In this document: positions 53,692 through 62,593 of the stretch, one piece after another | Layout: each line of letters opens with the position of its first letter | How positions within the stretch are numbered: the first letter of the stretch is position 1 | From: Termitidicoccus mucosus | GTDB taxonomy: Bacteria; Verrucomicrobiota; Verrucomicrobiia; Opitutales; Opitutaceae | Assembly (NCBI RefSeq): GCF_038725785.1 | Contig: NZ_CP109796.1 | Location: forward strand, 2,728,001-2,792,000 | Direction of reading: 5' to 3' | DNA length: 64,000 bases | Position numbers and translations under genes: made by a program | The notes under the pieces: model-generated | What the model saw: only the letters and a program-made list of their open reading frames with translations | Told to the model about the DNA's origin: nothing | Databases searched by the model: none

Positions 53692-54345
53692 TCACCGCGC
53701 CAGCAATCCCACGCCTATCGCGACAAGCAGCCCGCCTGCGACCTGTTCCACGCGATGCTGCCAGCGCGGAAGACGGCTCCTCACGCCCGGGTGCGAGATC
53801 AGTCGCGCGATCAGCAAATCCCAAACCAATACCACCGAAACCATCCAGGCGCCGTAGCCAATCTGGACGAACCACGACGCGCCCGCTTCCACGCCGAGCG
53901 AAAACAAACCCGTGTAGAACAGCCCGTTTTTCGGATTCCCCAGCCCCGAGGCCAACCCGATCAGAAATGGCTTCGGCTTCGCAAAACCGCCGGCGGGCCC
54001 ATGCGCGCCCGTGCGCCCAATCGCGCCGGACTCTTCCTCGGTTGAGCCGTCCAATCGCGACGCATCGACTGGTTTCGCGCGCAAAAAGCGCCAGCCCAGA
54101 TAAATCAAAAACAGCGCGCCGCCGGTCTTGAGCCAGAACATGATGTTCTCCCAGCCGCGAACATGGCTCACGCCCCAGAGCGCGAGCGCGATCCAGACGG
54201 CATTGGCGGCAGCGATGCCCGACGCCGCGCGGGCGCCGACGCCAAACCCGTTGCGCAGCGCGGTCCGCACGAGCAGGAAAAAATCCTGCCCGGGGCTGAT
54301 GAGTGCGAGGAAGTGCGCGCCGGCGATGAGCAGAAAGGTTTGCAC
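53692..54345 (-). CDS. LysE/RhtB family amino-acid exporter
   Basis: A 217-residue membrane protein of the LysE/RhtB family exporting amino acids or homoserine lactone-like compounds. It has about six hydrophobic segments, the family pattern FLALISPGQDFFLLVRTAL at the N-terminus, and FLIYLGWRFLRAK followed by a Gly/Ser/Glu-rich loop and GLASGLGNPKNGLFY. GTG 54345 gives MQTFLLIAGAHF; an ATG at 54435 would add non-conserved residues. The co-oriented AraC regulator immediately upstream is probably its controller. Confidence 0.82.
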   Translation of the reverse strand: MQTFLLIAGAHFLALISPGQDFFLLVRTALRNGFGVGARAASGIAAANAVWIALALWGVSHVRGWENIMFWLKTGGALFLIYLGWRFLRAKPVDASRLDGSTEEESGAIGRTGAHGPAGGFAKPKPFLIGLASGLGNPKNGLFYTGLFSLGVEAGASWFVQIGYGAWMVSVVLVWDLLIARLISHPGVRSRLPRWQHRVEQVAGGLLVAIGVGLLAR

Positions 54346-54475
54346 GCCGCCCAGCGTAGCATCCGCGTCTTGAACGAAATTGCAGCCCGGCCGCCCCTCC
54401 TCGATGCGATCCCGTCCCCACGAGATACAAATCAAAGCATCTCCTCGCTCCGGAGTTCTTTTCTCTTCATTCTTC

Positions 54476-55285
54476 TCACCTCGTCAGCGCCCGGCGATAC
54501 GCGCCCGGCGTGAGTGCGACGTAGCGTTTGAACATGCGCGTGAGATGGCTCTGGTCGGCGAAACCCGCGGCGAGCGCCGCATCGCAGGGCGTCATGCCTT
54601 CGCGCAGCCAGCGGCGCGCGCGATTGGCGCGCAGGCAGAGTTGAAGCGCGTGCGGCGTGATGCCGTGGTGCCGCTGGAAATCACGCAGCAACCGCCACGG
54701 CGTCGTCCCCGCAAGCACGGCCAGTTCGTCGAGCGCGAGGGTTTCGCACGCATGCGCCTCGATGTATTCGCGCACGCGACGCAACGCGGCGGGGTCATCC
54801 GGCTCCGCGCGCCCGGGCTTGTCAGTCCGGTCCCACTCCGGCGCGAGCCGGCGCACCAGCCGCAGCATCGCCGCCTCGGTTTCCGCGCGCGGCGCATCCT
54901 CGAAAACGCGACGCGCGAGCGCCTCGTAATCGAGCCAGAGCGCGCGGCTGGCCGACACACCGGAATGCGGTTCGGACACGCCTTGCGCGCACAGCCAGGC
55001 CAGGTCGATGTGCAGCATGCGGTAACTCCACGGCGCGCCGGGCCGGGGATTGCACGCGTGGACCTCGCCCGCGCGCACCCACACGCACGCGCCCGCGGCG
55101 ATGCGCCGCGTCCTCCCGCCGATCAGACAACGGCTGCGGCCGCCAAGGATCTGCCCGAGCGAAAACGTGTCATGCACGTGCGGCGCGTAACCGGCGGAAG
55201 CGCGCGATGTTTCCCGCAACTCCCAGCCCCTGCCGCCGTGGCGGATGCGCTGCGTGACACCGCGCCGGTTTCCATCCTCGTGCAT
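54476..55285 (-). CDS. AraC family transcriptional regulator
   Basis: A 269-residue regulator with an N-terminal cupin-like sensing domain (PHVHDTFSLGQILGGRSRC, ACVWVRAGEVHACNP) and a C-terminal double helix-turn-helix AraC domain (ETLALDELAVLAGTTPWRLLRDFQ cited in parts; AALAAGFADQSHLTRMFKRY; TPGAYRRAL). This AraC subtype commonly sits beside LysE exporter genes and activates them. It is upstream of the LysE gene on the same strand and 10 bp after folE2. The inducer is unknown. Confidence 0.88.
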   Translation of the reverse strand: MHEDGNRRGVTQRIRHGGRGWELRETSRASAGYAPHVHDTFSLGQILGGRSRCLIGGRTRRIAAGACVWVRAGEVHACNPRPGAPWSYRMLHIDLAWLCAQGVSEPHSGVSASRALWLDYEALARRVFEDAPRAETEAAMLRLVRRLAPEWDRTDKPGRAEPDDPAALRRVREYIEAHACETLALDELAVLAGTTPWRLLRDFQRHHGITPHALQLCLRANRARRWLREGMTPCDAALAAGFADQSHLTRMFKRYVALTPGAYRRALTR

Positions 55286-55295
55286 GGACGCCGCC

Positions 55296-56255
55296 TCACC
55301 CCGCCAGTGTTTCGAACTCCATGAATTCGGCCGTCATGCCGCCGGGCGCGCCCTTGCAGATCACGCTCACCGCGTCGTGCGAGTGCAGCGACTCGAAATG
55401 CGCGCACACCACGCGGAAATCCCGGATGCGCGCGTCGGCGTCGAGCCGCGCGTAAACCAGCCGCGCCGCGTCCTCGACGAATTTCAGATGCGCGCCGTTG
55501 AGCTCGGCAAACGCCTGCTCGTCCTCGCGCTTCACCATCACCTGTGTCTCCGTGCGCAGCGCCGCCCGGCAGTGCGCGTGCAAATCTTCCACCGCGAGCC
55601 GCCGCCCCGGCGCGAGTTCCACGCGCAGGCGCGCCTTCGAGCGCTGGCTGTGCCCCACCGCATACACGCCGCGCCGGTCGCGCGCGTGCTCCGCCAGCTC
55701 CGCCGAGCACGGGCAGGCCGAGGAATAGACAAAATCGAACTCCACGAAGCGCCGCGCCTTTGTCCCCGCCGACAGCGACGCCTCGAACACCACGCGGTAA
55801 TACTGCCAGCCCTCCAGCCCGCTGCGCAGGCTTTCCTGCCGCAGCGGAAACGAAAACGCCACGCGCAGCCGCGCTTCCCGCGAGCCGACCGCGCGCAGGT
55901 ATTTTTTCAAAATCCGCTCCAGCAGCTCCGGGGTGCACACCTGATCCTGATGCTCGTAGAACGAGCGCACCACGCGGCTCATGTTGATGCCCTTCAGGTG
56001 CGCGTCGAGCGACACGCTCCCGCTCACCGACGCCTCCAGCGTCACGGGCCCGCCGCGCCGCGCCGCGAAGCGCAGCGGCAGCCGGAAATTGGACACGCCG
56101 ACCTGCTGGATGCCCACCGCCGCGCCCTCGATCGGCCCGCCCGCGCCCATCAAGTCCGGCAGCGACGCGCGATACGCCGCGTCGGGCTTGAACGCCGCGT
56201 CGTAGCCGCGGGCGATCCTCGGCGCCGGGCCGTCGGCGGCCTGGTGCAGATACAT
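55296..56255 (-). CDS. folE2: GTP cyclohydrolase FolE2 (type IB)
   Basis: A 319-residue alternative GTP cyclohydrolase I that opens the folate pathway without strict zinc dependence. [45 protein letters not shown] (the metal Cys) and [16 protein letters not shown] are the type IB landmarks. ATG 56255 (MYLHQAADG) is chosen; a more upstream ATG at 56354 would add a Lys/Thr-rich lead. With folP, folB and folK nearby it completes much of the folate route; no classic folE is in the window. Confidence 0.88.
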   Translation of the reverse strand: MYLHQAADGPAPRIARGYDAAFKPDAAYRASLPDLMGAGGPIEGAAVGIQQVGVSNFRLPLRFAARRGGPVTLEASVSGSVSLDAHLKGINMSRVVRSFYEHQDQVCTPELLERILKKYLRAVGSREARLRVAFSFPLRQESLRSGLEGWQYYRVVFEASLSAGTKARRFVEFDFVYSSACPCSAELAEHARDRRGVYAVGHSQRSKARLRVELAPGRRLAVEDLHAHCRAALRTETQVMVKREDEQAFAELNGAHLKFVEDAARLVYARLDADARIRDFRVVCAHFESLHSHDAVSVICKGAPGGMTAEFMEFETLAG

Positions 56256-56460
56256 CGCCCCGCCCCGCGCCGCTTTCGTCCGGACCTTTGACCGCCCCGT
56301 TTTCGCACCCCGCCCGCCCGTGATTGTTGTTTTGATTGAGGAGGATTTTTTCATCGCGCAAGCAGCCATGCCGCCGGATGCGGCCGGAAAGAGAAGAAAC
56401 TGGGACAATCGGACATAAGCGGCCAACAAAAACCACCAAGGCCCCAAGGTCAACGAGGGG

Positions 56461-56584
56461 AATTTACGAATTACGATGGACGATTTACGATTTGGGCGCG
56501 GCTGCGCCGGAGGCGGACGTGTCGGGGAAACAAACGGCGCGGCAGCGCCTTCAATCGTAAATCGTCCATCGTAATTCGTAAATT
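56461..56584. repeat. Perfect 32-bp inverted repeat, TCGTAAATCGT family
   Basis: The arms AATTTACGAATTACGATGGA... (56461-56492) and ...TCCATCGTAATTCGTAAATT (56553-56584) are exactly complementary over 32 bp around a 60-nt GC-rich loop. The structure lies between divergent genes (folE2 and the TRASH-like gene). The same sequence is found at 52249 and, varied, at 58823. Confidence 0.9.
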
Positions 56585-56625
56585 TCCCAAGGGTTTTCGC
56601 CAGGCGGAGCGTATCACCTTGTCGC

Positions 56626-56940
56626 ATGAAAACATCCATCACGCTCGCACTCGCCGCTTTGTTCCTCGCCGCCGCGCCCGCCGGCTTCGCTGCCTCCGGC
56701 GGCGATTGTTGCGCCGCGCCCCGGCCAGCCGCCGTTGAAGGCGTGCCTGCCGACTACCCGCTCGACACCTGCGTTGTCCGCGGCGGCAAACTCGGCGAAA
56801 TGGGCAAGCCCTATGCGCACATCCACAAGGCCGAGGGCCAGCCCGACCGCACCGTTTATTTCTGCTGCAAGGGCTGCCTGCCCGCCTTCGAAAAAGATCC
56901 CGCCGGCTACCTCAAGAAACTGGACGAGGCGAAGAAATAG
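56626..56940 (+). CDS. Secreted TRASH/YHS-like metal-binding protein
   Basis: A 104-residue exported protein: signal peptide [18 protein letters not shown] with cleavage likely after GFAA. The mature part has [12 protein letters not shown], a conserved [19 protein letters not shown] and a C-terminal [18 protein letters not shown], the Cys-rich TRASH/YHS pattern that binds soft metals such as copper. It lies just upstream of the CusB-like and CusA-like genes, so a periplasmic metal-chaperone or sensing role with that efflux system is likely. The RND adaptor starts 145 bp later. Confidence 0.8.
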   Translation: MKTSITLALAALFLAAAPAGFAASGGDCCAAPRPAAVEGVPADYPLDTCVVRGGKLGEMGKPYAHIHKAEGQPDRTVYFCCKGCLPAFEKDPAGYLKKLDEAKK

Positions 56941-57085
56941 CACGAAACCCGAAAGGCAGGGAGTCCTCCCTACCTTGTATTGAAAATCAATTTCTAGAAA
57001 ATCTCCTTTCGTTTTCGAGGTGTTTCGAGAACGAGACTGGGGACGATTGATAAATAGAATCCACCGCGCCACCACCACCGCAGCC

Positions 57086-58819
57086 ATGTCCGCCTCCGCC
57101 AAAACCGTCGCCCTCATCCTCCTCCTCACCGCCCTCGCCGCCGGCTCCGCGGGTTATTTCATCGCCCTCAGGACCGCGCCCTCGCACGCCGCCTCCTCCG
57201 CGACCGCCGCCGCGCGCAAAATCAAGTTCTACCAGTCGCCGATGCACCCGTGGATCAAATCCGACCGCCCCGGGAAATGCACCATTTGCGGCATGGATCT
57301 CGCTCCCGTTTACGAAGGCGAGGAGGGCTTCGACTCCGGCGGCAGCGGCCTCGTCACGCTCACGCCCGCGACCGCCGCGGTCATCGGCGTGGAGACCTCG
57401 CCCGTCACGCGCGGCCCGCTCGCGCGTACGCTCCGCGTCACCGGCGTGCTCGACGACGACGAGACCCTTCACCGCGTCCTCAGCGCACAACTCCCCGGCC
57501 GCATCGAAAAGCTTCACATCAACACCATCGGCGCCGCCGTCGCGCCCGGCGCGCCGCTCGTCACGCTCTACAGCCCCGAAATGCTCAGCGCGCAGCGCCA
57601 GTATGTCGAGCGCCTGCGCGCCGGCGCCATCGCGTTCACCGCCTCGGAGCTGGCCGACGCCCGCGAGCGCCTCCTTTCCCTCGGCCTTGCCGAGCCCGAT
57701 GTCGTCGCCCTCGAGCGCAGCCTGCAACCCTCGGCCGTCTTCACGCTGCACGCCCCCGCCGCCGGCACCATCATCACCCGCCACGCCTACGAAGGCCAGT
57801 GGGTGCAGACCAACGACCAGCTCTTCGAAATCGGCGACTTCTCGCATCTCTGGTTTGTGTTCGACGCCTACGAGGCCGACCTCCCCTGGCTGCGCGCCGG
57901 CCAGCCTGTCGATGTATCCACGCCATCACTACCCGGCGAGGTCTTCACCGCGCCCATCGACTTCATCGATCCCAATCTCGATCCCGCCACCCGCGCCGCC
58001 CGCGTGCGCGTCGTCCTCGACAACACCGCCCGCCGCTTCCTCCATCGCCAGACCGCCTACGGCCTCGTGCGCCTTTCCTCGCCCGACACGCTCCTCGTGC
58101 CGCGCACCGCGGTGGTCTTCACCCGCGCCGAGCCCGTCGTTTACCTCGACAAGACCGGCGGCGCTTACGAACCCCGCCCCGTGAAACTCGGCTCTGCGGG
58201 CGACACCCACTACGCCGTCCTCTCCGGCCTGCGCGAAGGCGACCGCGTCGTCACCCAGGGCGCGCTCCTCATCGACGGCCAGGCCCAGCTCGCGCAAAGC
58301 GCCGCGGCCGCCGATGGCGGCAAATCCCAGGAAACAAATCCCAAATCCCAAAAAAATTCCAAAGACGACGACGCTGGCGGACACGCCGCGCATGCGTCCG
58401 CCGCCGACATCAGCGCGCTCACTCCGCTCGTGCTCGCCTCCGCCGACGCCTCTGCCGCGCTCGCGGCCGACGACCTCGCCCGCTACCGGCAGCTCCTTCC
58501 CGCGCTCCACACCGCCCTCGCCTCCTACATCGACACCGCGCCCGACGCGAAAAACGGTCCGCTGGCCCAATTCACTTCCGGCCTGAAACCCGGCCCCACC
58601 CTCGCCGAGGCCCGCGCCGCCTACGAGGTCTTCAGCACCGCGCTGGCCGATCTCGCCCGCGCCGCGCACCTGCACCACAGCGGCCTCGTCACCATTTATC
58701 AGTGCCCGATGACGCCCGTCCTCGGCACCGGCCGCTGGGTGCAGCGCCCCGAATCCCCCGGCCTTCGCAATCCCTTCTTCGGCTCCGCCATGCTCGAATG
58801 CGGGGAGAAAATAGAATGA
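57086..58819 (+). CDS. cusB: Heavy-metal RND efflux periplasmic adaptor (CusB/CzcB-like)
   Basis: A 577-residue membrane-fusion protein linking the RND pump to an outer-membrane channel. An N-terminal membrane anchor (ALILLLTALAAGSAGYFIAL) is followed by a heavy-metal binding domain (YQSPMHPWIKSDRPGKCTIC, then GMDLAPVY, about residues 49-76). Then come the adaptor barrel and hairpin (RVTGVLDDDETLHRVL; PLVTLYSPEMLSAQRQYVE; HAPAAGTIITRHAYEGQWV). A C-terminal extra region (about 440-577) resembles the DUF3347 domain and ends in a second Cys/Met pair (YQCPMTP, MLECGEK). A Lys/Ser/Asn-rich linker (GGKSQETNPKSQKNSKDDD) is encoded by repeated AAATCCCA words. ATG 57086 is chosen. It precedes the pump gene. 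Confidence 0.9.
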   Translation: MSASAKTVALILLLTALAAGSAGYFIALRTAPSHAASSATAAARKIKFYQSPMHPWIKSDRPGKCTICGMDLAPVYEGEEGFDSGGSGLVTLTPATAAVIGVETSPVTRGPLARTLRVTGVLDDDETLHRVLSAQLPGRIEKLHINTIGAAVAPGAPLVTLYSPEMLSAQRQYVERLRAGAIAFTASELADARERLLSLGLAEPDVVALERSLQPSAVFTLHAPAAGTIITRHAYEGQWVQTNDQLFEIGDFSHLWFVFDAYEADLPWLRAGQPVDVSTPSLPGEVFTAPIDFIDPNLDPATRAARVRVVLDNTARRFLHRQTAYGLVRLSSPDTLLVPRTAVVFTRAEPVVYLDKTGGAYEPRPVKLGSAGDTHYAVLSGLREGDRVVTQGALLIDGQAQLAQSAAAADGGKSQETNPKSQKNSKDDDAGGHAAHASAADISALTPLVLASADASAALAADDLARYRQLLPALHTALASYIDTAPDAKNGPLAQFTSGLKPGPTLAEARAAYEVFSTALADLARAAHLHHSGLVTIYQCPMTPVLGTGRWVQRPESPGLRNPFFGSAMLECGEKIE

Positions 58820-58822
58820 AAT

Positions 58823-58916
58823 CACGATTTACGAATTACGATTCACGACTGGATGAGGCGCTCCCGCGCCAGACTGCATTCGTGAAATCGTAATTCGTAA
58901 ATCGTAAATCGTAATT
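58823..58916. repeat. Inverted repeat, TCGTAAATCGT family, between cusB and cusA
   Basis: The left arm ATCACGATTTACGAATTACG (from 58821) and the right arm CGTAATTCGTAAATCGTAAA (58889-58908) pair with small bulges around a GC-rich loop. It fills the gap between two genes of one operon, so it would be transcribed and form a strong hairpin in the mRNA. Confidence 0.85.
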
Positions 58917-58922
58917 TCCGCC

Positions 58923-61900
58923 ATGATTTCCCGCCTCATCACCTGGTCGCTCGGCAACCGCTTTCTCGTCATCGCCGCCTTTCTCGGCATGTGCGCGTGG
59001 GGCGTGCATGCGTTGCGCACCGTGCCCATCGACGCCATCCCCGATCTCTCGGAAAACCAGGTCATCGTTTACGCCGACTGGCCCGGCCGCTCCCCGCAGG
59101 AGGTCGAGGACCAGATCACCTACCCGCTCTCGGTCTCGCTCCAGGGCCTCGCCGGCGTGCGCACCGTGCGCGCCACCTCGATGTTCGGGTTTTCGTTTCT
59201 CACCGTCATCTTCAACGACGATGTCGAAAACTACTTCGCCCGCACGCGCGTCCTCGAACGCCTGAACTCGCTCGGAGACATCCTCCCCGAAAACGTCTCC
59301 GCCCGCCTCGGCCCCGACGCCACCGGCCTCGGCTGGGTTTACCAATACTACCTGAAAACCGACCCCAAAACCGACGCCGCCGCGCACGACCTCGGCTCCC
59401 TCCGCACGTTGCAGGACACATTCATCCGCTACCAGCTCGAGAACGGCGCCGAGTTTGTCGTGCGCGGCGTCGGCCTCGTCACCAGCACCGCCGACATCGA
59501 GGCCGTCCCGCTCGCCGCCCGCGCCGGCACGCCGCTTTATCTGCGCGACATCGCCCGCGTCGAAATCGGCGGCGACTTCCGCCGCGGCACGCTCGACATC
59601 GACGGGCGCGAGGTCGTCGGCGGCATCGTCGTCATGCGCTACGGCGAAAACGCCCACCAGGTCATCCGCGACATCAAGGCCCGCATCGCCGACATCTCGC
59701 CCGGCCTCCCTGCCGGCGTCACCATCGAGCCCTTCTACGACCGCAGCGGCCTCATCGAACGCGCCATCGACACCCTCAAGCACGCCCTCGTCGAGGAAAT
59801 CATCCTCGTCACCCTCGCGCACATTCTCTTCCTCTTCCACTTCCGCAGCATCCTCATCGTCACGCTTCCGCTGCCCGCCTCCATCCTCATCTCCTTCATC
59901 CTGATGAAGGAGTTTGGCATCCCCTCGCACATCATGTCGCTGACCGGCATCGCCATCTCCATCGGCGTGCTCGTGGACGCCGGCATCGTGATGACCGAAA
60001 ACGTCATCCGCCACTGCGAGCGAGCGCTGGAGGAAAAGCAAAAGACCGCGCCGCCCAGCGGCCCCGCGCCCGGCCTTTCCGCCGGCGAAATTTTCCAGCT
60101 CACCCTCCGCGCCAGCACGCAAGTCGGCCGTCCCATGTTCTTCTCGATGGCCATCATCATCCTTGCCTTTGTGCCCGTGTTTCTGCTCACCGGCCAAGAA
60201 GGCAAGCTCTTCCACCCGCTCGCCTACACCAAGACCTTCGCCCTCATCGGCGCCGTGCTCCTCGCCATCACCGCGGTCCCCGTTTTCTGCACCCTGCTCG
60301 TGCGCGGCCCCTTCCGCCCCGAGAACAAAAACCACCTGATGCGCTTCCTGCTGCGCATCTACGACCCCGTGCTCGACTGGGCGCTCATCCACCGCAAGAC
60401 CGTGCTCTCCGCCGCCGCCGTCCTCCTCGTGTTTTCCTGCGTCCTCGCCCTCGGTCTCCCGCGCGCGCTCGTCGAGCGTCTCGACCGCGCCGGATACCAT
60501 CGCGCCGCGCGCGCCGCCGCCGGCTTCGGCTCCGAATTCATGCCCACCCTCGAGGAAGGCAGCCTGCTCTTCATGCCCGTCCTCCTCCCGGCCACCTCGC
60601 TCACCGAGGTCAAGCGCATCATGGCCTGGCAGGACAAGGTCATCAGCCAGCACCCCGAGGTCCTCATGTCGGCGGGCAAACTCGGCCGCTCCGACACCGC
60701 CACCGATCCCGCGCCCATCGAGATGATCGAGACCACCATCACCCTCAAGCCCCAGGACCAGTGGCGCCCCGGCGTCACCAAGCAGCAAATCGTCGCCGAG
60801 CTCTCCGACCGCCTCACCCAGGTCCCCGGCTACGTCCCCGGTTTTCTCCAGCCCATCGAAAACCGCATCCTGATGACCAGCACCGGCATTCGCGCCCAGG
60901 TGGGCGTGAAGATTTTCGGCGACGACCTCAACGCGCTCCAGCGCAAAGCCTCGGAAATCGAGCGCATCATCAACACCATTCCCGGCGCCACCGGTGTCGC
61001 CCCATCCCGCGACGTCGGCAAACCCTACCTTGAAATCGCCGTCCGCCGCGACCAGATGGGCCGCTACGGTCTCCGCGCCGCCGACATCCTTGCCTACGTC
61101 GAGACCGGCCTCGGCGGCTCCACCGCCACCACCACGATCAAGGGCCGCGAACGCTGGCCCGTCCAGGTCCGCCTCGAACGCGCCGACCGCGACGACATCG
61201 AAAAACTCCGGCACCTCCTCATTCCCACGCCCGCCGGTCCGCACATCACGCTCGGCCAAGTCGCCGACATCAAGCGCGTCATCGGCCCCAACGAAATCTC
61301 CAGCGAAAACGGACGCCTCCGCGTCTTCGTGCAGGCCAACGTGCGCGACCGCGACCTCGGCAGCTTCGTCGGGGAGATCAAGCAGCGTATCCAAAAGGAA
61401 ATTACACTCGATCCCGGCCAGACCGTCGAATACAGCGGCCAGTATGAAAACCAGATCCGCGCCGGCCGCACACTTCGCATCGTGTTTCCGACCGTCATCG
61501 TGATTATTTTTCTTCTCCTTGTGATGACGTTCCGCAGCGTCCTCGAGGCCGCGCACGTCATCCTCGCCGTCCCCTTCGCGCTCACCGGCGGCGTCATCCT
61601 CCAGGCGTTCCTCGGCTACAACTTCAGCGTGGCGGTCTGGGTCGGCTACATCGCCCTTTTCGGCACCGCGATCCAGACCGGCATCATCATGGTCCTCTAC
61701 CTCGAGGAAGCCGTGCAAAAGGCCCGCGACCGCAAGTCCGCCGCCGCCGCGCCCCCAATCGAAAATCGAAAATCGAAAATCGAAAATTCCCTCACCCGCC
61801 CCGAACTCATCGCCGCCATCAAGGAAGGCGCGCGCCTGCGCCTCCGCCCGAAAGTGATGACCGTGGCCACCACCATCGCGTCCCTGCTGCCCATTTTCTG

Positions 61901-62060
61901 GGCCACCCGCACGGGCACCGAAATCATGCGCCCGCTGGCCACGCCCGTCGTGGGTGGCATGATCAGCAGCCTTCTCCACATCCTGATCGTGACCCCCGTC
62001 CTTTTCGCCCTCATTCATGAACGCAAACTCAAAAACAAAAACAGTGGCCAGCCTTCATAA
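58923..62060 (+). CDS. cusA: Heavy-metal RND efflux pump (CusA/CzcA family)
   Basis: A 1045-residue inner-membrane RND transporter with 12 helices, exporting metal ions such as copper or silver with CusB. The N-terminal VPIDAIPDLSENQVIVYADW and GRSPQEVEDQITYPLS are typical of the heavy-metal group; GIAISIGVLVDAGIVMTENV and AVWVGYIALFGTAIQTGIIMV are the helix-4 and helix-10 blocks. An in-frame insert around 61755-61790 encodes PIENRKSKIENS by triple repetition of AATCGAAA. No outer-membrane channel gene follows in the window. Confidence 0.93.
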   Translation: MISRLITWSLGNRFLVIAAFLGMCAWGVHALRTVPIDAIPDLSENQVIVYADWPGRSPQEVEDQITYPLSVSLQGLAGVRTVRATSMFGFSFLTVIFNDDVENYFARTRVLERLNSLGDILPENVSARLGPDATGLGWVYQYYLKTDPKTDAAAHDLGSLRTLQDTFIRYQLENGAEFVVRGVGLVTSTADIEAVPLAARAGTPLYLRDIARVEIGGDFRRGTLDIDGREVVGGIVVMRYGENAHQVIRDIKARIADISPGLPAGVTIEPFYDRSGLIERAIDTLKHALVEEIILVTLAHILFLFHFRSILIVTLPLPASILISFILMKEFGIPSHIMSLTGIAISIGVLVDAGIVMTENVIRHCERALEEKQKTAPPSGPAPGLSAGEIFQLTLRASTQVGRPMFFSMAIIILAFVPVFLLTGQEGKLFHPLAYTKTFALIGAVLLAITAVPVFCTLLVRGPFRPENKNHLMRFLLRIYDPVLDWALIHRKTVLSAAAVLLVFSCVLALGLPRALVERLDRAGYHRAARAAAGFGSEFMPTLEEGSLLFMPVLLPATSLTEVKRIMAWQDKVISQHPEVLMSAGKLGRSDTATDPAPIEMIETTITLKPQDQWRPGVTKQQIVAELSDRLTQVPGYVPGFLQPIENRILMTSTGIRAQVGVKIFGDDLNALQRKASEIERIINTIPGATGVAPSRDVGKPYLEIAVRRDQMGRYGLRAADILAYVETGLGGSTATTTIKGRERWPVQVRLERADRDDIEKLRHLLIPTPAGPHITLGQVADIKRVIGPNEISSENGRLRVFVQANVRDRDLGSFVGEIKQRIQKEITLDPGQTVEYSGQYENQIRAGRTLRIVFPTVIVIIFLLLVMTFRSVLEAAHVILAVPFALTGGVILQAFLGYNFSVAVWVGYIALFGTAIQTGIIMVLYLEEAVQKARDRKSAAAAPPIENRKSKIENSLTRPELIAAIKEGARLRLRPKVMTVATTIASLLPIFWATRTGTEIMRPLATPVVGGMISSLLHILIVTPVLFALIHERKLKNKNSGQPS

Positions 62061-62133
62061 TTTTCTTTAACAGCCATGCTTTGGGTATATGCTGCTGCCG
62101 GTTAACTCAACCCATAACCCAATCCGAAGTCTC

Positions 62134-62508
62134 ATGAATAAAACTCTGCGCAAGATCCTCGCCCTTTGCTTTGCCGCGACGCTGCTCGCCGCTCCCGCCG
62201 TCGTCTCAGCCCAAAGCAGCCCGCCTTCCGCCCCGGCCAAGGCCAAGTCCGAAAAGAAAGCAAAAGCCGCGCCCAAAGTGGACCTCAACACCGCCACGAA
62301 GGAGCAGCTTGTCAAACTTCCGGGCATCGACGAGGCCACCGCCGACAAAATTATCGCGGCGCGCCCGTTCACCGGCAAAGGCCAGCTCAAGAGCAAAAAA
62401 ATCGTCAGTGACGCGACCTATGAAGCCATCAAGGATCTGACTGTCGCGAAACAACCCAAGACCTCCGGGGCGTCGAAAAAAGAAAACAAAAAGAAAAAAA
62501 CCGAATAA
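62134..62508 (+). CDS. Secreted helix-hairpin-helix protein (ComEA-like)
   Basis: A 124-residue exported protein with a signal peptide (MNKTLRKILALCFAATLL, cleavage near VVSA-QS), a Lys/Ala/Pro linker, and a helix-hairpin-helix DNA-binding motif VDLNTATKEQLVKLPGIDE like that of competence protein ComEA. The C-terminus is strongly basic (KKENKKKKTE). The HhH module binds DNA non-specifically; a role in DNA uptake is possible but not shown by context. ATG 62134 gives the signal peptide. A strong terminator follows. Confidence 0.78.
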   Translation: MNKTLRKILALCFAATLLAAPAVVSAQSSPPSAPAKAKSEKKAKAAPKVDLNTATKEQLVKLPGIDEATADKIIAARPFTGKGQLKSKKIVSDATYEAIKDLTVAKQPKTSGASKKENKKKKTE

Positions 62509-62531
62509 CCCGCGCACATCTTTCAAAAACA

Positions 62532-62571
62532 GGGCCGCCGCCGGAGATCTCCCGGCGGCGGCCCCGTTTTT
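62532..62571 (+). terminator. Strong Rho-independent terminator
   Basis: The stem GGGCCGCCGCCGG / CCGGCGGCGGCCC with a short loop is followed by CGTTTTT. It lies 24 bp after the ComEA-like gene and also faces the 3' end of the convergent glycogen synthase gene. Confidence 0.9.
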
Positions 62572-62593
62572 GCCTCCTTCGTTCAGCGCGTCC

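Noticed and set aside
58836-62018. Antisense frame of 1060 codons over the CusA-like pump
   Set aside because: It is a GC-driven shadow; it is rich in Asp, Gly and His and has no recognisable motif.
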